The notes under the pieces were generated by a model. It did not search any database. It saw only the letters and a program-made list of their open reading frames with translations, and had not been told where the DNA came from. From NCBI RefSeq assembly GCF_005406125.1, contig NZ_BIXZ01000008.1, positions 62,001-126,000 of the forward strand: 64,000 nucleotides of DNA, in the 5' to 3' direction. Position 1 is the stretch's first letter. The number at the start of each line of letters is the position of its first letter. The stretch comes from Haloarcula mannanilytica (GTDB lineage Archaea; Halobacteriota; Halobacteria; Halobacteriales; Haloarculaceae). Of the stretch, positions 23,995 to 32,962 are shown piece by piece. Made by a program: the position numbers and the translations under genes.

Positions 23995-24764
23995 GTCCAG
24001 GGCATCGGCAGGGGTGGTTTCGGGACAGCGATACCGAACGCCGCCAGCCCGTTCGACAGTGGAACGAGCGAGAGTACGATGAAGACGACGCCAAGCGCCC
24101 GGTGCAGCGTTGTGCGATGGCCCGGCGACAGCGTGCCGAAGGCGGTCCCGTAGGCAAACACTAGCGGAAACGTCCCGAGACCGAGCGCGGTCAGCGAGAG
24201 CCCGCCGGTGAGCGCGGAGCCTGTCGCGAACGCGTACAGGAACGCCGGGTACAGCAACGGACAGGGGAGCAGGCCGTGCATCGCGCCCAGCGCGACCATC
24301 CCCGGACCGTCGACCCACCGGTCGACTCTGTCGACGAGCGACGCGGAGAGTCGCTGGAACAGGTCGCCGACCAGCGGCAGCGACCGGGCCACGTCGACGG
24401 CGCGGCCACGCGAGAGATACCCCAGGCCGACGGTGATGATAACGAGCCCGACGACCACTCCCACGACCCCCCGGACGGCGGTCCCGAGGCGTGCCAGCCC
24501 GGCGACATCGTACAGAACACTCCCAGCACCGCCAAGCACAGTTCCGACAAGCGCGTAGCTCAGCGTCCGGCCAACATTGAACAAAGCGTGCTGGCGTATT
24601 TCGTGGCCGGAGACCGATCCGCCGTCATCCAGTCTCTCGGCGTAGGTGGTGACTAACGGGCCACACATCCCGAGGCAGTGGACACTGCCGACGAGTCCCA
24701 ACCCGACGAACGCCGCGATTCCGGCAGTCTCACCGGAGCTCAGCCCCGCCGTCCCGAACACCAT
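23991..24764 (-). CDS. SafE-type (sulfite exporter TauE/SafE family, COG2836) membrane protein
   Basis: A 257-residue membrane protein with about six hydrophobic segments. The N-terminal motif FVGLGLVGSVHCLGMCGPLV and the later VALGAMHGLLPCPLLYPAFLY are the paired HCxGMCGP and HGLLPC repeats of this family, whose members are linked to copper handling in cbb3-oxidase gene clusters. It lies between the 58-residue membrane protein (1 nt apart) and the copper ATPase (ATGA overlap), so the three form one operon. A role in copper delivery to the oxidase is inference from context. Confidence 0.9.
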   Translation of the reverse strand: MVFGTAGLSSGETAGIAAFVGLGLVGSVHCLGMCGPLVTTYAERLDDGGSVSGHEIRQHALFNVGRTLSYALVGTVLGGAGSVLYDVAGLARLGTAVRGVVGVVVGLVIITVGLGYLSRGRAVDVARSLPLVGDLFQRLSASLVDRVDRWVDGPGMVALGAMHGLLPCPLLYPAFLYAFATGSALTGGLSLTALGLGTFPLVFAYGTAFGTLSPGHRTTLHRALGVVFIVLSLVPLSNGLAAFGIAVPKPPLPMPWT

Positions 24765-24765
24765 G

Positions 24766-24942
24766 TCAGACCGTACTCGACTCTGATGGTTTTGTCATCC
24801 AGAACAGGCTACCGGCGATGATGACGACGCTGACCAGCGAAAGTGCAACGATTGAGCGCCCGGTTCCCTGCATGTAGTACGCAACCGGCGCGAGTCCGAG
24901 CAGCGCCAGTAATGTGACGATTCGGGGGCTTGAGGCAGACAT
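24766..24942 (-). CDS. Small two-TM protein of the oxidase/copper cluster (58 aa)
   Basis: Residues 7-24 (IVTLLALLGLAPVAYYM) and 31-49 (IVALSLVSVVIIAGSLFWM) are hydrophobic helices separated by a short polar loop. The start at 24942 is fixed by a TATA box (TTTTTATATGC, 24963-24973) about 26 nt upstream. It heads the minus-strand operon with the SafE-like protein and the copper ATPase and is divergent from the halocyanin gene. It may correspond to the small CbaE-type proteins near haloarchaeal ba3 oxidases; that link is inference. Confidence 0.75.
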   Translation of the reverse strand: MSASSPRIVTLLALLGLAPVAYYMQGTGRSIVALSLVSVVIIAGSLFWMTKPSESSTV

Positions 24943-24962
24943 ACACGGCCGTAGGTTAGAGG

Positions 24963-24973
24963 GCATATAAAAA
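24963..24973 (-). promoter_or_regulatory. TATA box of the copper-cluster operon
   Basis: TTTTTATATGC on the minus strand, centred about 26 nt before ATG 24942. It decides the short start of the 58-residue protein. Confidence 0.65.
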
Positions 24974-25108
24974 TCAGTGGGCCGTTCCTGGCGGCTGAAA
25001 AAACGGTTGGGGCTTTTTTGGCTGATAATCGGTCCATCCAGACATGGTACAGTACGAAACTCGTGGCACCGCGCTGCCAACTTCGCCCAAAGTACTGGGG
25101 GTGCGAAG

Positions 25109-26344
25109 ATGGCGCTGAACCGGCGACAGTTCGTCGGTGCCGCGGCCGGGACAGCGGCGCTGGCCGCGACCGGCACGGCAACGGCACAGGAGGAACCGGA
25201 CTACGGCGGCTGGTTCGACGACGTATCGAACTACGACGGCACTGTCGACCGCCGTGGCGAGGACACCGTCACTATCTCCGTCGGCGCACAGGGCAACAAC
25301 GGCGCGTTCGCCTTCGACCCGGCGGCGGTGATGGTAAATCCCGGCACGGAGGTCGTCTGGGAGTGGACCGGCGAGGGCGGCGGCCACAACGTCGTCTCCG
25401 ACGGCGACGGCCCCCTCGACTCCGGCGGTGCGGTCAGCGAGGCCGGCACGACCTACAGCTACACGTTCGAGTCGGAGGGGATTTTCAAGTACGTCTGTAC
25501 GCCCCACGAAGCGCTCGGTATGAAAGGGGCCGTCGTCGTTCGGCCCGGCGGCGGTAGCTCCGGCAGCAGTGGCTCCGGCGGCCAACAGCAGCAAGGCCCG
25601 CCGGCGAACCCGGACTACGGCGGCTGGTTCGACAACGTGTCGAACTTCGACGGGACCACGGTCGACAGAACCGACGCCGACAGCGTCGAGATATCGGTCG
25701 GCGCACAGGGCAACAACGGTGCGTTCGCCTTCGACCCGCCCGCAGTGCGGGTGACGCCCGGAACCGAGGTGACGTGGTCCTGGACTGGCGAGGGCGGCGG
25801 CCACAACGTTGTCTCGGACGGCGACGGGCCGCTCAGTTCCGGTGACCCGGTCAGCGAAGCCGGCACGACCTACAGCCACACCTTCGAAGAGACGGGCATC
25901 TACAAGTACGTCTGTACGCCCCACGCATCGCTCGGCATGAAGGGCGCTGTCGTTGTCGGTGGCCCGCTCGACGGCAGCGGTGGCGGCAGTAGCGGCGGAG
26001 GCGGGCAGGAGGGTGGCGATATCGAACTCTCCGGCCCGCAGTGGCTTCTCTCGGGGTCGGTTCTGCTCGCGTTCTTTTCGCCGCTGTTGTTCGCAGTCGC
26101 GATGCGACGCCGCCAGAACGGACGGCCGCCACAGACGGGTGGCGGTGGCGAACTGCGGCGGGCGACCGGCCCGGAGCCTGTTGAGGAGGCTGCGGAAACC
26201 GAACCGGCTGTCGAACTGGGACACGACGAGTACGACCCGAAGGGAACGGCGGCACTGGTCGCCTTCTACTTCGTGTTGATCGGCCTGCTGTGGGTGTTCA
26301 TGTACTTCGTCGAGTTCCTCGGCCGTGTCTCAATCATCGGGTGA
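25109..26344 (+). CDS. Two-domain halocyanin with C-terminal membrane region
   Basis: A 411-residue protein beginning with a twin-arginine-type signal (MALNRRQFVGAAAGT, then Ala-rich to TATAQ). Two plastocyanin-like domains follow (about residues 30-150 and 170-290), each with the type 1 copper ligands: His in GGGHNVVSDG, then Cys, His and Met in YVCTPHEALGMKG and YVCTPHASLGMKG. Glycine-rich linkers lead to two TM helices (about 312-330 and 380-403). It should donate electrons to the oxidase encoded downstream, 4 nt away. The tandem copper domains suggest duplication: the two are very similar. Confidence 0.92.
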   Translation: MALNRRQFVGAAAGTAALAATGTATAQEEPDYGGWFDDVSNYDGTVDRRGEDTVTISVGAQGNNGAFAFDPAAVMVNPGTEVVWEWTGEGGGHNVVSDGDGPLDSGGAVSEAGTTYSYTFESEGIFKYVCTPHEALGMKGAVVVRPGGGSSGSSGSGGQQQQGPPANPDYGGWFDNVSNFDGTTVDRTDADSVEISVGAQGNNGAFAFDPPAVRVTPGTEVTWSWTGEGGGHNVVSDGDGPLSSGDPVSEAGTTYSHTFEETGIYKYVCTPHASLGMKGAVVVGGPLDGSGGGSSGGGGQEGGDIELSGPQWLLSGSVLLAFFSPLLFAVAMRRRQNGRPPQTGGGGELRRATGPEPVEEAAETEPAVELGHDEYDPKGTAALVAFYFVLIGLLWVFMYFVEFLGRVSIIG

Positions 26345-26348
26345 TACC

Positions 26349-26921
26349 ATGCAGGTTCATAGATTCGAAAAAGTCTGGCTCGGTGCAGCGATACTGCTCA
26401 TCGTCGGGTTCATCGCGACCATCGCGTACGGGTCGGTCGGCGTCGGCGTCGGAATGGTCGACGACTCGGGCGGACAGATAAGCGCACAGGCGGTCCAGAA
26501 CGGGAACACCGGAACCCCGTTCGACGACCCCGGCGTCGTCAGGGAGGGCGAGGACCAGTACACCGTCTACGTCGTCGCCCGGCAGTTCCAGTTCGTGCCC
26601 GGCAGCGGGGACACGCCGATTCGCGTGCCCGCTGGTGCGAACGTGACGTTCAAAGTAACCAGTGCAGACGTGACACACGGTTTCTCCGTGGTTGAAACCA
26701 ACATCAACACGATGGTCATTCCGGGGCAGGTCTCCGAAGTCTCGGCCCGGTTCAACGAACCCGGAACCTACGGGCTCGTCTGTCACGAATACTGCGGTGC
26801 GGCCCATCACACGATGGGTGGTTCCGTCGAAGTCGTCCCGCCAGAGGAGTACGATATGCAGCAACAGGAAATCGAGCAACCCGAAGATGATGCACAGGCC
26901 CAAGAGGAGGCGGATCAGTAA
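26349..26921 (+). CDS. cbaB: Heme-copper oxidase subunit II (ba3-type)
   Basis: A 190-residue protein with one N-terminal TM helix (about 7-29) and a cupredoxin domain with the CuA site: an upstream His in SADVTHGF and the cluster VCHEYCGAAHHTMGG giving Cys, Cys, His and Met ligands. It passes electrons from halocyanin to subunit I. It ends in a Glu/Gln-rich acidic tail. TAATG overlap with the next gene indicates translational coupling. Symbol follows the haloarchaeal cba naming and is tentative. Confidence 0.93.
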   Translation: MQVHRFEKVWLGAAILLIVGFIATIAYGSVGVGVGMVDDSGGQISAQAVQNGNTGTPFDDPGVVREGEDQYTVYVVARQFQFVPGSGDTPIRVPAGANVTFKVTSADVTHGFSVVETNINTMVIPGQVSEVSARFNEPGTYGLVCHEYCGAAHHTMGGSVEVVPPEEYDMQQQEIEQPEDDAQAQEEADQ

Positions 26922-28609
26922 TGGTGTTCGTCGACTCCTATCCGAAAACGTCGAAGCTCGTCCGTAGCGAGTTCCTCGTGGCGTTTGCCGCCCTCGGTAT
27001 CGGTGCGTTGTTCGGCGTCATACAGGCGCTTCATCGCACCGGCGTGTTCCGGGGCTTCGTCAGCTCGGCTGACTACTACACGATTCTGACGGGCCACGGC
27101 GTCCTGCTGGCGCTCGTGTTTACCACCTTCTTCATCGCGGGACTGTTCACCTGGGCTGTCGCCAACAGTCTCGAACGCGAACTGCCACATCGCATCGCCT
27201 GGTCGGCTTTCTGGATAATGCTCACGGGGACGGTGCTCGCGGCCGTGTCCATCATCGGCGGCATCGTTGGCTCGCCGTCGATTCTGGGGCACGACCTCGA
27301 AGCCGACGTACTGTTTACCTTCTATGCGCCGATGAAAGCGCACCCGGCGTTCTACATCGGGGCCGCGCTCATCATCGTCGGCTCGTGGGTCGCGGGGCTA
27401 GCGTACTTCAAGGCGCTGTGGGACTGGCGCTCGGAGAACCCCGGCGAACGCATTCCCCTGCAGACGTTCATGGTCCTGACGACGATGCTGATGTGGTACA
27501 TCTCCACCATCGGCGTCGCCGTCGAGGTCGTCGTCTTCCTCATCCCGTGGTCGCTCGGACTCATCCAGAACATCGACCCGCTGCTGACGCGGACGCTGTT
27601 CTGGTACTTCGGCCACCCGGTCGTGTACTTCTGGCTCATGCCAGCGTACCTCGTCTGGTACACAATCCTGCCGAAGCTGGCCGGTGGGCGACTGTTCAGT
27701 GACCCGCTGGCTCGCGTCGTGTTCGTCGCCTTCCTGCTGCTCTCGACCCCAGTCGGCTTCCACCACCAGTACACCGACCCTGGCATCCCCTCGGGCTACA
27801 AATTCATCGCAATGACGAACACGATGTTCCTGCTGTTGCCGTCACTGCTGACCGCGTTCACCGTGGTCGCCTCGGTTGAACACGGTGCTCGCCAGCGGGG
27901 TGCGAGCGGCTACCTCTCCTGGCTCCGGGACCTGCCCTGGGACAAACCGGCCTTCTCCGGCTGTATGCTCGCCGGTCTGATGTTCGCCGCAGGCGGCTTC
28001 TCCGGCATGATCAACGCCGGGATGAACATCAACTACCTCATTCACAACACGATCTGGGTGCCCGGCCACTTCCACCTCACCGTCGGAACTGCGTTTGCGC
28101 TGACGGCCATGGCCATCAGCTACTGGCTGGTCCCACAGATCACCGGGAAGAAACTCCGACAGCGCAGTATCGCTACGCTCCAGCCCTACGTCTGGTTCGT
28201 GGGCATGGCGCTGATGTCGAACGCGATGCACCGTGCTGGTCTGGCCGGCATCCCGCGGCGGACTGCGGAGCCAACGTACGACGAGTTCGCGTTTGAGGGC
28301 GTCGCCGGAACGGTCGGCGAAATGCGTCTCCAGATCGCCATCGGCGGCTTCCTGCTGTTTGTCGGCGCTGCGATGTTCCTCATCGTGATGGCCGACACCC
28401 TGCTGGCTCGACGCGGCGGGACGCTGTCGGTCAACAGCAATATCCCGGAGCCGCTGTCCGGCCCGGACCACAGCCCGCGTATCCTCGACAACTACAAGCT
28501 CTGGACGGCTATCGCACTCCTACTCATCGTCATCGCCTATGGGCCGCCGCTGGCCAGTATGGTCGCTGACGGCCTGTTCGCTCCCGGTAGTCCGCCGATT
28601 CCCGTCTAA
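26921..28609 (+). CDS. cbaA: Heme-copper oxidase subunit I (ba3-type)
   Basis: A 562-residue catalytic subunit with about 13 TM helices. Haem and CuB ligands are visible: His in ILTGHGVLLALVFTTFF, the CuB/Tyr helix WYFGHPVVYFWLMPAYL, the pair GFHHQYTDP, and the haem-pair VPGHFHLTVG. The lack of the A-type K/D-channel signatures and the pairing with a CuA-only subunit II fit the B-family (ba3). It reduces oxygen and pumps protons in the plasma membrane. Overlaps subunit II by 1 nt. Confidence 0.95.
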   Translation: MVFVDSYPKTSKLVRSEFLVAFAALGIGALFGVIQALHRTGVFRGFVSSADYYTILTGHGVLLALVFTTFFIAGLFTWAVANSLERELPHRIAWSAFWIMLTGTVLAAVSIIGGIVGSPSILGHDLEADVLFTFYAPMKAHPAFYIGAALIIVGSWVAGLAYFKALWDWRSENPGERIPLQTFMVLTTMLMWYISTIGVAVEVVVFLIPWSLGLIQNIDPLLTRTLFWYFGHPVVYFWLMPAYLVWYTILPKLAGGRLFSDPLARVVFVAFLLLSTPVGFHHQYTDPGIPSGYKFIAMTNTMFLLLPSLLTAFTVVASVEHGARQRGASGYLSWLRDLPWDKPAFSGCMLAGLMFAAGGFSGMINAGMNINYLIHNTIWVPGHFHLTVGTAFALTAMAISYWLVPQITGKKLRQRSIATLQPYVWFVGMALMSNAMHRAGLAGIPRRTAEPTYDEFAFEGVAGTVGEMRLQIAIGGFLLFVGAAMFLIVMADTLLARRGGTLSVNSNIPEPLSGPDHSPRILDNYKLWTAIALLLIVIAYGPPLASMVADGLFAPGSPPIPV

Positions 28610-28633
28610 CACTACTTCACAACCACTCTCATC

Positions 28634-29182
28634 ATGTTTGACGACGTTGACGGTCCTGAGCAGAAAACGCTACTACGACTCCTCATCATCGTCGGGATCG
28701 GCCTGCCGATCCTCATCGAGGTCGTTACCTTCGGGAGTATGATGGGGCATCATCTGACGGGCGACGCTGGCGGCGAAACGGCCGCCGGGACCCCGACGGC
28801 GGAACCGACCGGTGCCGGCGTCGGTGATCCGATTCTCGAAGAGTCAGCGGTAACGGCCCGTATCGAGTCCGCATCTGTCGTCACAGCGGACGATGGGTGG
28901 CGGTTCACGCTCACGGTGAACGTGACGAACACCGCGTCCGATGCCGCGGCCGTTCGTCTCGACAGCGTCACTACCCGTAACGGACAAACACTCAACGAAG
29001 GTGCAAGCACCGAGCGGTTAGCGACGAATCAGACGGGAGCGGTGACAAAGTCGTGGCTGCTTCCGCCGGGGGAACGACCTGACACCGTCACTACGACTGT
29101 GCTCGTGTATCCAGACGATGGCACAGCCCAGTCGACACAGTACACCGTTGCACTCGGTGATATCCCCATCTCGAACCGCTAG
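28634..29182 (+). CDS. Membrane-anchored protein of the oxidase operon (182 aa)
   Basis: One N-terminal TM helix (about residues 14-35, LLIIVGIGLPILIEVVTFG) followed by MMGHHL, a Thr/Ala/Gly/Glu linker, and a beta-sandwich-like extracellular domain (about 70-180, WRFTLTVNVTNTASDAAAVR). It is 24 nt after subunit I and co-directional. Similar proteins occur in haloarchaeal ba3 operons; a structural or copper-related role is inference. It converges on the zinc-ribbon membrane protein gene. Confidence 0.75.
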   Translation: MFDDVDGPEQKTLLRLLIIVGIGLPILIEVVTFGSMMGHHLTGDAGGETAAGTPTAEPTGAGVGDPILEESAVTARIESASVVTADDGWRFTLTVNVTNTASDAAAVRLDSVTTRNGQTLNEGASTERLATNQTGAVTKSWLLPPGERPDTVTTTVLVYPDDGTAQSTQYTVALGDIPISNR

Positions 29183-29187
29183 CCGTC

Positions 29188-30453
29188 TCACCCATCGATT
29201 GGGTCACCACAGGACGGACAGGTGTCAGCAGCAGGCGGGAGCGACTCGCCACACTCGCCACAGTAAGACGGGCCGTCGTCGCGCCCGCCCGGCGTGAAAA
29301 CGGCCGTGTCGTCGATCCACTCCTCGTCGGCGGCGTCTTCTTCAACATCACCGTCGGCGGTGTCGGCCGCGTCACTATCGTCCTTCGTGGCCGTCGACGC
29401 CTCCGTATCGGTCTCGCCCTTCACAGCCGTTGGTTCCGCTGTGGCGTCCTCCGGAGACTGACCGTCGCCCTGTGTTGATTCGTGAGCAGGCGGTTGCGTC
29501 TGTGCAACCTCATCGGGCGAGAACACGCGCGTCCCGGTGTGTGCCGGCGTGGCGTCGTCGTCGGCCTCGTCCGCTGTGTCGGTCTCGTCCACAGGCTGTT
29601 CACGGGGTTCAGTGTCGGCAGCACGCTCGACAACCGCGGTCTCGTCAGCGTCCCGCGGACTGTCGACCGGTGGCATGATCGGAAACCGCTGGTCCGGGCG
29701 ACGCTGCGGGTTCGCAAGCGGCGCACGGGCTCTGACGACGGCCCCGGCCAGCAGTTGGACCAGAAGGTACACACTCGCCAGCACACCGGGAACGGCGATG
29801 CAGACAGCGCCGACCTGTGCTGCCGGGAGACCGAACAGTTGCAGCATCGTTTCGACCACGGGACCGACCCCAGCGTCCGCTATCCATGGGGACAGGCCGG
29901 GTTCCGTCATCGCATGGACGAGCCACGCAACCCCGAACGAAACCGCGCTCACGAACACCAGCAGCGACAGGAACGGCGGGGACGAAAGCGTGTACACGCG
30001 GTGTCCGTATGCGACGGTCCGAACGACCAGATGCACTGACCCGACCACCGCAAGTACCGTAAGCGGCAGCCACTGGCCGAGAATGACACGCAACAGGAGA
30101 CAGCCCAGAAGGACACACCCGGGAACAGCGAGCAACAGGCTGGGGTGGTCCAACCGGTACGCGCCGACGAGGTTCCCGTGCCTGTTCCGGAGCCGACGAT
30201 TGATCAGCGCGACACTCACCAGCCCCGGACCGACGAGCCAGAGACCGACAGCAAGAACAGTGCAAAACGAGAGGGCACCCCCCGTCGAGAAAACAGGTCC
30301 GTCAAGCCCGAGAGCACCCAATACTCGTCCAGTTGCGATCACCCAGCCGCCGTAGGCGACCCATGCCAAACCCATGCCGACGAACAGCCAGGTTTCGGCT
30401 CGCAGTAGTGCGGCGGACTCGCGGAGTTCCGACCCCAGTCGACCACGCTCCAT
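29188..30453 (-). CDS. Polytopic membrane protein with C-terminal zinc ribbon
   Basis: This 421-residue protein has about six or seven TM helices in residues 20-260, then an acidic low-complexity stretch (about 275-385, rich in Asp, Glu, Thr, Ala) and a final zinc ribbon (SYCGECGESLPPAADTCPSC). The ribbon resembles those of the neighbouring FHA protein. It is the last gene of the minus-strand signalling cluster, 40 nt after the FHA gene. Function unknown; its place suggests a membrane anchor or output for the kinase/phosphatase system. Confidence 0.75.
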   Translation of the reverse strand: MERGRLGSELRESAALLRAETWLFVGMGLAWVAYGGWVIATGRVLGALGLDGPVFSTGGALSFCTVLAVGLWLVGPGLVSVALINRRLRNRHGNLVGAYRLDHPSLLLAVPGCVLLGCLLLRVILGQWLPLTVLAVVGSVHLVVRTVAYGHRVYTLSSPPFLSLLVFVSAVSFGVAWLVHAMTEPGLSPWIADAGVGPVVETMLQLFGLPAAQVGAVCIAVPGVLASVYLLVQLLAGAVVRARAPLANPQRRPDQRFPIMPPVDSPRDADETAVVERAADTEPREQPVDETDTADEADDDATPAHTGTRVFSPDEVAQTQPPAHESTQGDGQSPEDATAEPTAVKGETDTEASTATKDDSDAADTADGDVEEDAADEEWIDDTAVFTPGGRDDGPSYCGECGESLPPAADTCPSCGDPIDG

Positions 30454-30493
30454 CGGTCTGATGTTTCCCGACCGGCCGCTTAACTATGGGTGG

Positions 30494-31696
30494 TTACGCC
30501 GCCCGAATCGTCATCGTGACGACACCGGACAGTTCGAGTTCGTCGCCCAGTTCGACCGGCTCCCGGTCGCCTTTCTGCATCGGGGTTCCGTTCAGCCGCG
30601 TCGGATTGTCACCCAGGTCGACTAAGTAGAACCCCTCCGGCTGGCGGTCGAACCGGACGTGTTCACGGTGGATCCGAACCGCTTCGTCTTCCGGCCGCCC
30701 GGCGTCAAGCAGCGCGGCCCGGATTTCTCTGCCGATACGGTCCCCGTCTTCGACGGCGATGTCTCGACCTTCGACGGAGAGAACGAGTGTGTCAGGCACC
30801 GGTTCGTCGTCTGACTGTGACGCAAGCGTCTCGACAGCGTTGCCAGCGGTCGCTGGCTCAGCCGCCGTCTCGTCGGTCGTCGACGGGCTGGACGCCGAAT
30901 CGGCCGTCGGCGTGTCACTCTCGCCGCGGTGAGCGTCTAGGTCCTCCCCACAGTTGACACAGAAGCTCGCATCGTCGTCGACAGGGGTGTCACAGGACGG
31001 GCAGGCGTCGAGTGATCCGTCGTCACCTGGCGTGATGTCTTGTACGTCGGCACCGCAATCGATGCAGAAATTCGCGTCGGCGTCGAGTTCCCGTTCGCAG
31101 TCCGGACAGGTGATCGTCGCTTCGTCGTCTGTTTCCGGATCCTCGTCAGTAGATGTGGGGCTCTCGCCGGTTTTGTCAGCCTCGTCGGTCTCCTCAGCCC
31201 CGTCGGCCTCGTCAGCCTCGCCGGTTTCGTCAACGCCGTCGGCCTCGTCATCGTTGCCAGCACTGTCAGAGTCATCGCCGGTTTCGGTGAGTTGGTCAGT
31301 ATCCCCGTCAGCGGCCGGTTCGGTCCGGTGGATATCCTCGGCGTTGTCTTCCGCTTTGCCCTCTGTTGCCGTCTCGTCCGTGCGTTCGGCTGTTGCAGTG
31401 TCCGAAGAAAATGCCTCGGCCGCCGACATGTCCTCGTTTCCGTCAGCGTCACCAGTGGACTCATCTACGTCGGTGGCTGCATCACTCGCGCCTTCTGATG
31501 AGGGTGTGTCGTCCGCGCCTTCCGCTATCAGGTCGGCATCGCTCGGACCCCCGTCGTCAGCGTCGAACTCAGTGGCGGTGTTGTCAGTGTGTTGCCACTC
31601 GCCACAGTCCGGGTTCGTACACCACCCACCGGCGACAGTCGGATCGAAATCCTCGTCGCATATAGGGCATTTTACGGTGCGGTCGGGTTCAGGCAT
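30494..31696 (-). CDS. Zinc-ribbon and FHA-domain protein
   Basis: A 400-residue protein. A first zinc-binding motif lies at residues 9-30 (CPICDEDFDPTVAGGWC then CGEW); a long acidic stretch (about 40-190) follows; two zinc ribbons come next (CPDCERELDADANFCIDCG and CPSCDTPVDDDASFCVNCG). The last 100 residues form an FHA domain (GDRIGREIRAALL, IHREHVRF, TRLNGTPMQKGD), which binds phosphothreonine. It is probably a reader of the kinase encoded upstream. It has its own TATA element and a palindrome in front, 60 nt after the PP2C gene. Confidence 0.9.
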   Translation of the reverse strand: MPEPDRTVKCPICDEDFDPTVAGGWCTNPDCGEWQHTDNTATEFDADDGGPSDADLIAEGADDTPSSEGASDAATDVDESTGDADGNEDMSAAEAFSSDTATAERTDETATEGKAEDNAEDIHRTEPAADGDTDQLTETGDDSDSAGNDDEADGVDETGEADEADGAEETDEADKTGESPTSTDEDPETDDEATITCPDCERELDADANFCIDCGADVQDITPGDDGSLDACPSCDTPVDDDASFCVNCGEDLDAHRGESDTPTADSASSPSTTDETAAEPATAGNAVETLASQSDDEPVPDTLVLSVEGRDIAVEDGDRIGREIRAALLDAGRPEDEAVRIHREHVRFDRQPEGFYLVDLGDNPTRLNGTPMQKGDREPVELGDELELSGVVTMTIRAA

Positions 31697-31707
31697 GGGT
31701 TTCGTTA

Positions 31708-31734
31708 GGCTCTAAAGAGCCAAGAAATAAAATA
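31708..31734 (-). promoter_or_regulatory. TATA box and palindrome of the FHA gene
   Basis: A TATA-like tract (TATTTTATTT, 31725-31734) lies about 33 nt before ATG 31696. Between them is the perfect palindrome GGCTCTAAAGAGCC (31708-31721), placed at the expected transcription start region, where a bound protein would block transcription. Confidence 0.5.
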
Positions 31735-31756
31735 CTTGCCCCACGAAACTTTCTCT

Positions 31757-32962
31757 CTATTCGTCTGTCATAATAACCGTATCGCGTTCGGACACGTCGA
31801 TATCAGGGTCGATATTCCGAACCGGCATCCCGCCGCTTTCCGGCGTTTCAGGGAGAGCGCTGTCGGCAAACATGAGCACAGAGATGTTGTCCTTCCCGCC
31901 GCGGTCGTTTGCCAGTGACACGAACTCACGACTCGCCGCATCGAGCGATGGGGCATCGAGGACAACGTCCCGGATTTCGTCGTCGGTGACGACCCGTTCG
32001 CGGATCCGTTCGGCCACCGCGTCGGCGTGGTCTGAGTCGACGTACTCCTCGTACAGCTCCGGCGCATCGGTCTGTGCGTCGATGAGTCCGTCGCTGGTCG
32101 CAAGCACCGTGTCTTCGGCGTACAGCCTGACCGTCCGTGTATCCACCTCGACGGTCGCCTCGTCGGGGTCCTCGTAGCCGGACCCGCCTAACGCGCGCGT
32201 GATCTCGTTGCCGTTCGGATGGACGTGGGCCTCGACGGAGTCGATTTCGTCGCTGTCGGCCCACTCCTGGACGACAGCGTGGTCCCTGGTCAGTGGCGAA
32301 ATCGTTCCACGCGCCCCGTTGACGACGTAGGCCCGGCTGTCACCGACCCAGCCGTAGTGGAGTTTGCCGTCGGCGTAGATCCCCGCGACAACCGTCGTGT
32401 AGGATTGAGTCCCGGTCTCGTCGGCGTACCGGATGATCTCCCGGTGGGCCGCCGTGATCGCCTCGGACACCGCGGTTTCGAGTTCCTGCTCACCGGGCGG
32501 GTCCGGGAGGACATCACGGGCCACATCTACGTCGAAGCCGCCAGGATAGCTCCGGGCTGTCCGGATCGCCACAGGAGCAAGGTGTTCAGCTACGATAGTG
32601 GTCGTGATGTACGACGCGATGTCGCCCGCGTCGTGCCCGCCGGCACCGTCGGCGACCACAAACACGCCGGCCGAGCGGTTCATCGGCCGACTGTCGCCGT
32701 CAGTGTCGGGCGTATCTGTCTCATCCGTCTCAGACGTATCCGTATTGTCCGTCTCAGACGTTTCTGTATCAGCAGCGTCCGCCGCTATCGCAGCGTCGGC
32801 TGTCCCGTCGCCCGCTGTAGGCGCGTTCGGGGACCGTGACCTGTCCTGGCCGCGGTACCCGTCCCGGTGTCCCTCCTCGAACACCACCAGTGAGACGCTG
32901 TCCTCGTTGATACCCTGTCCTCGCTTCCTGTCACCGATGTCGTAATTCGTGCTGTATCTCAT
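31757..32962 (-). CDS. PP2C-type Ser/Thr protein phosphatase
   Basis: A 401-residue phosphatase of the PPM family. Motifs are DRKRGQGINEDSV near the N-terminus, the metal-binding VVADGAGGHDAGD (about residues 101-113), YGWVGDSRAYVV, TSDGLIDAQ and GGKDNISVLMF. A linker of about 60 residues rich in Asp, Thr and Glu (residues about 45-90) is inserted between the first and second motifs. Its ATG overlaps the stop of the kinase gene (ATGA), strong evidence that the two are a matched pair that phosphorylate and dephosphorylate the same targets. Confidence 0.94.
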   Translation of the reverse strand: MRYSTNYDIGDRKRGQGINEDSVSLVVFEEGHRDGYRGQDRSRSPNAPTAGDGTADAAIAADAADTETSETDNTDTSETDETDTPDTDGDSRPMNRSAGVFVVADGAGGHDAGDIASYITTTIVAEHLAPVAIRTARSYPGGFDVDVARDVLPDPPGEQELETAVSEAITAAHREIIRYADETGTQSYTTVVAGIYADGKLHYGWVGDSRAYVVNGARGTISPLTRDHAVVQEWADSDEIDSVEAHVHPNGNEITRALGGSGYEDPDEATVEVDTRTVRLYAEDTVLATSDGLIDAQTDAPELYEEYVDSDHADAVAERIRERVVTDDEIRDVVLDAPSLDAASREFVSLANDRGGKDNISVLMFADSALPETPESGGMPVRNIDPDIDVSERDTVIMTDE

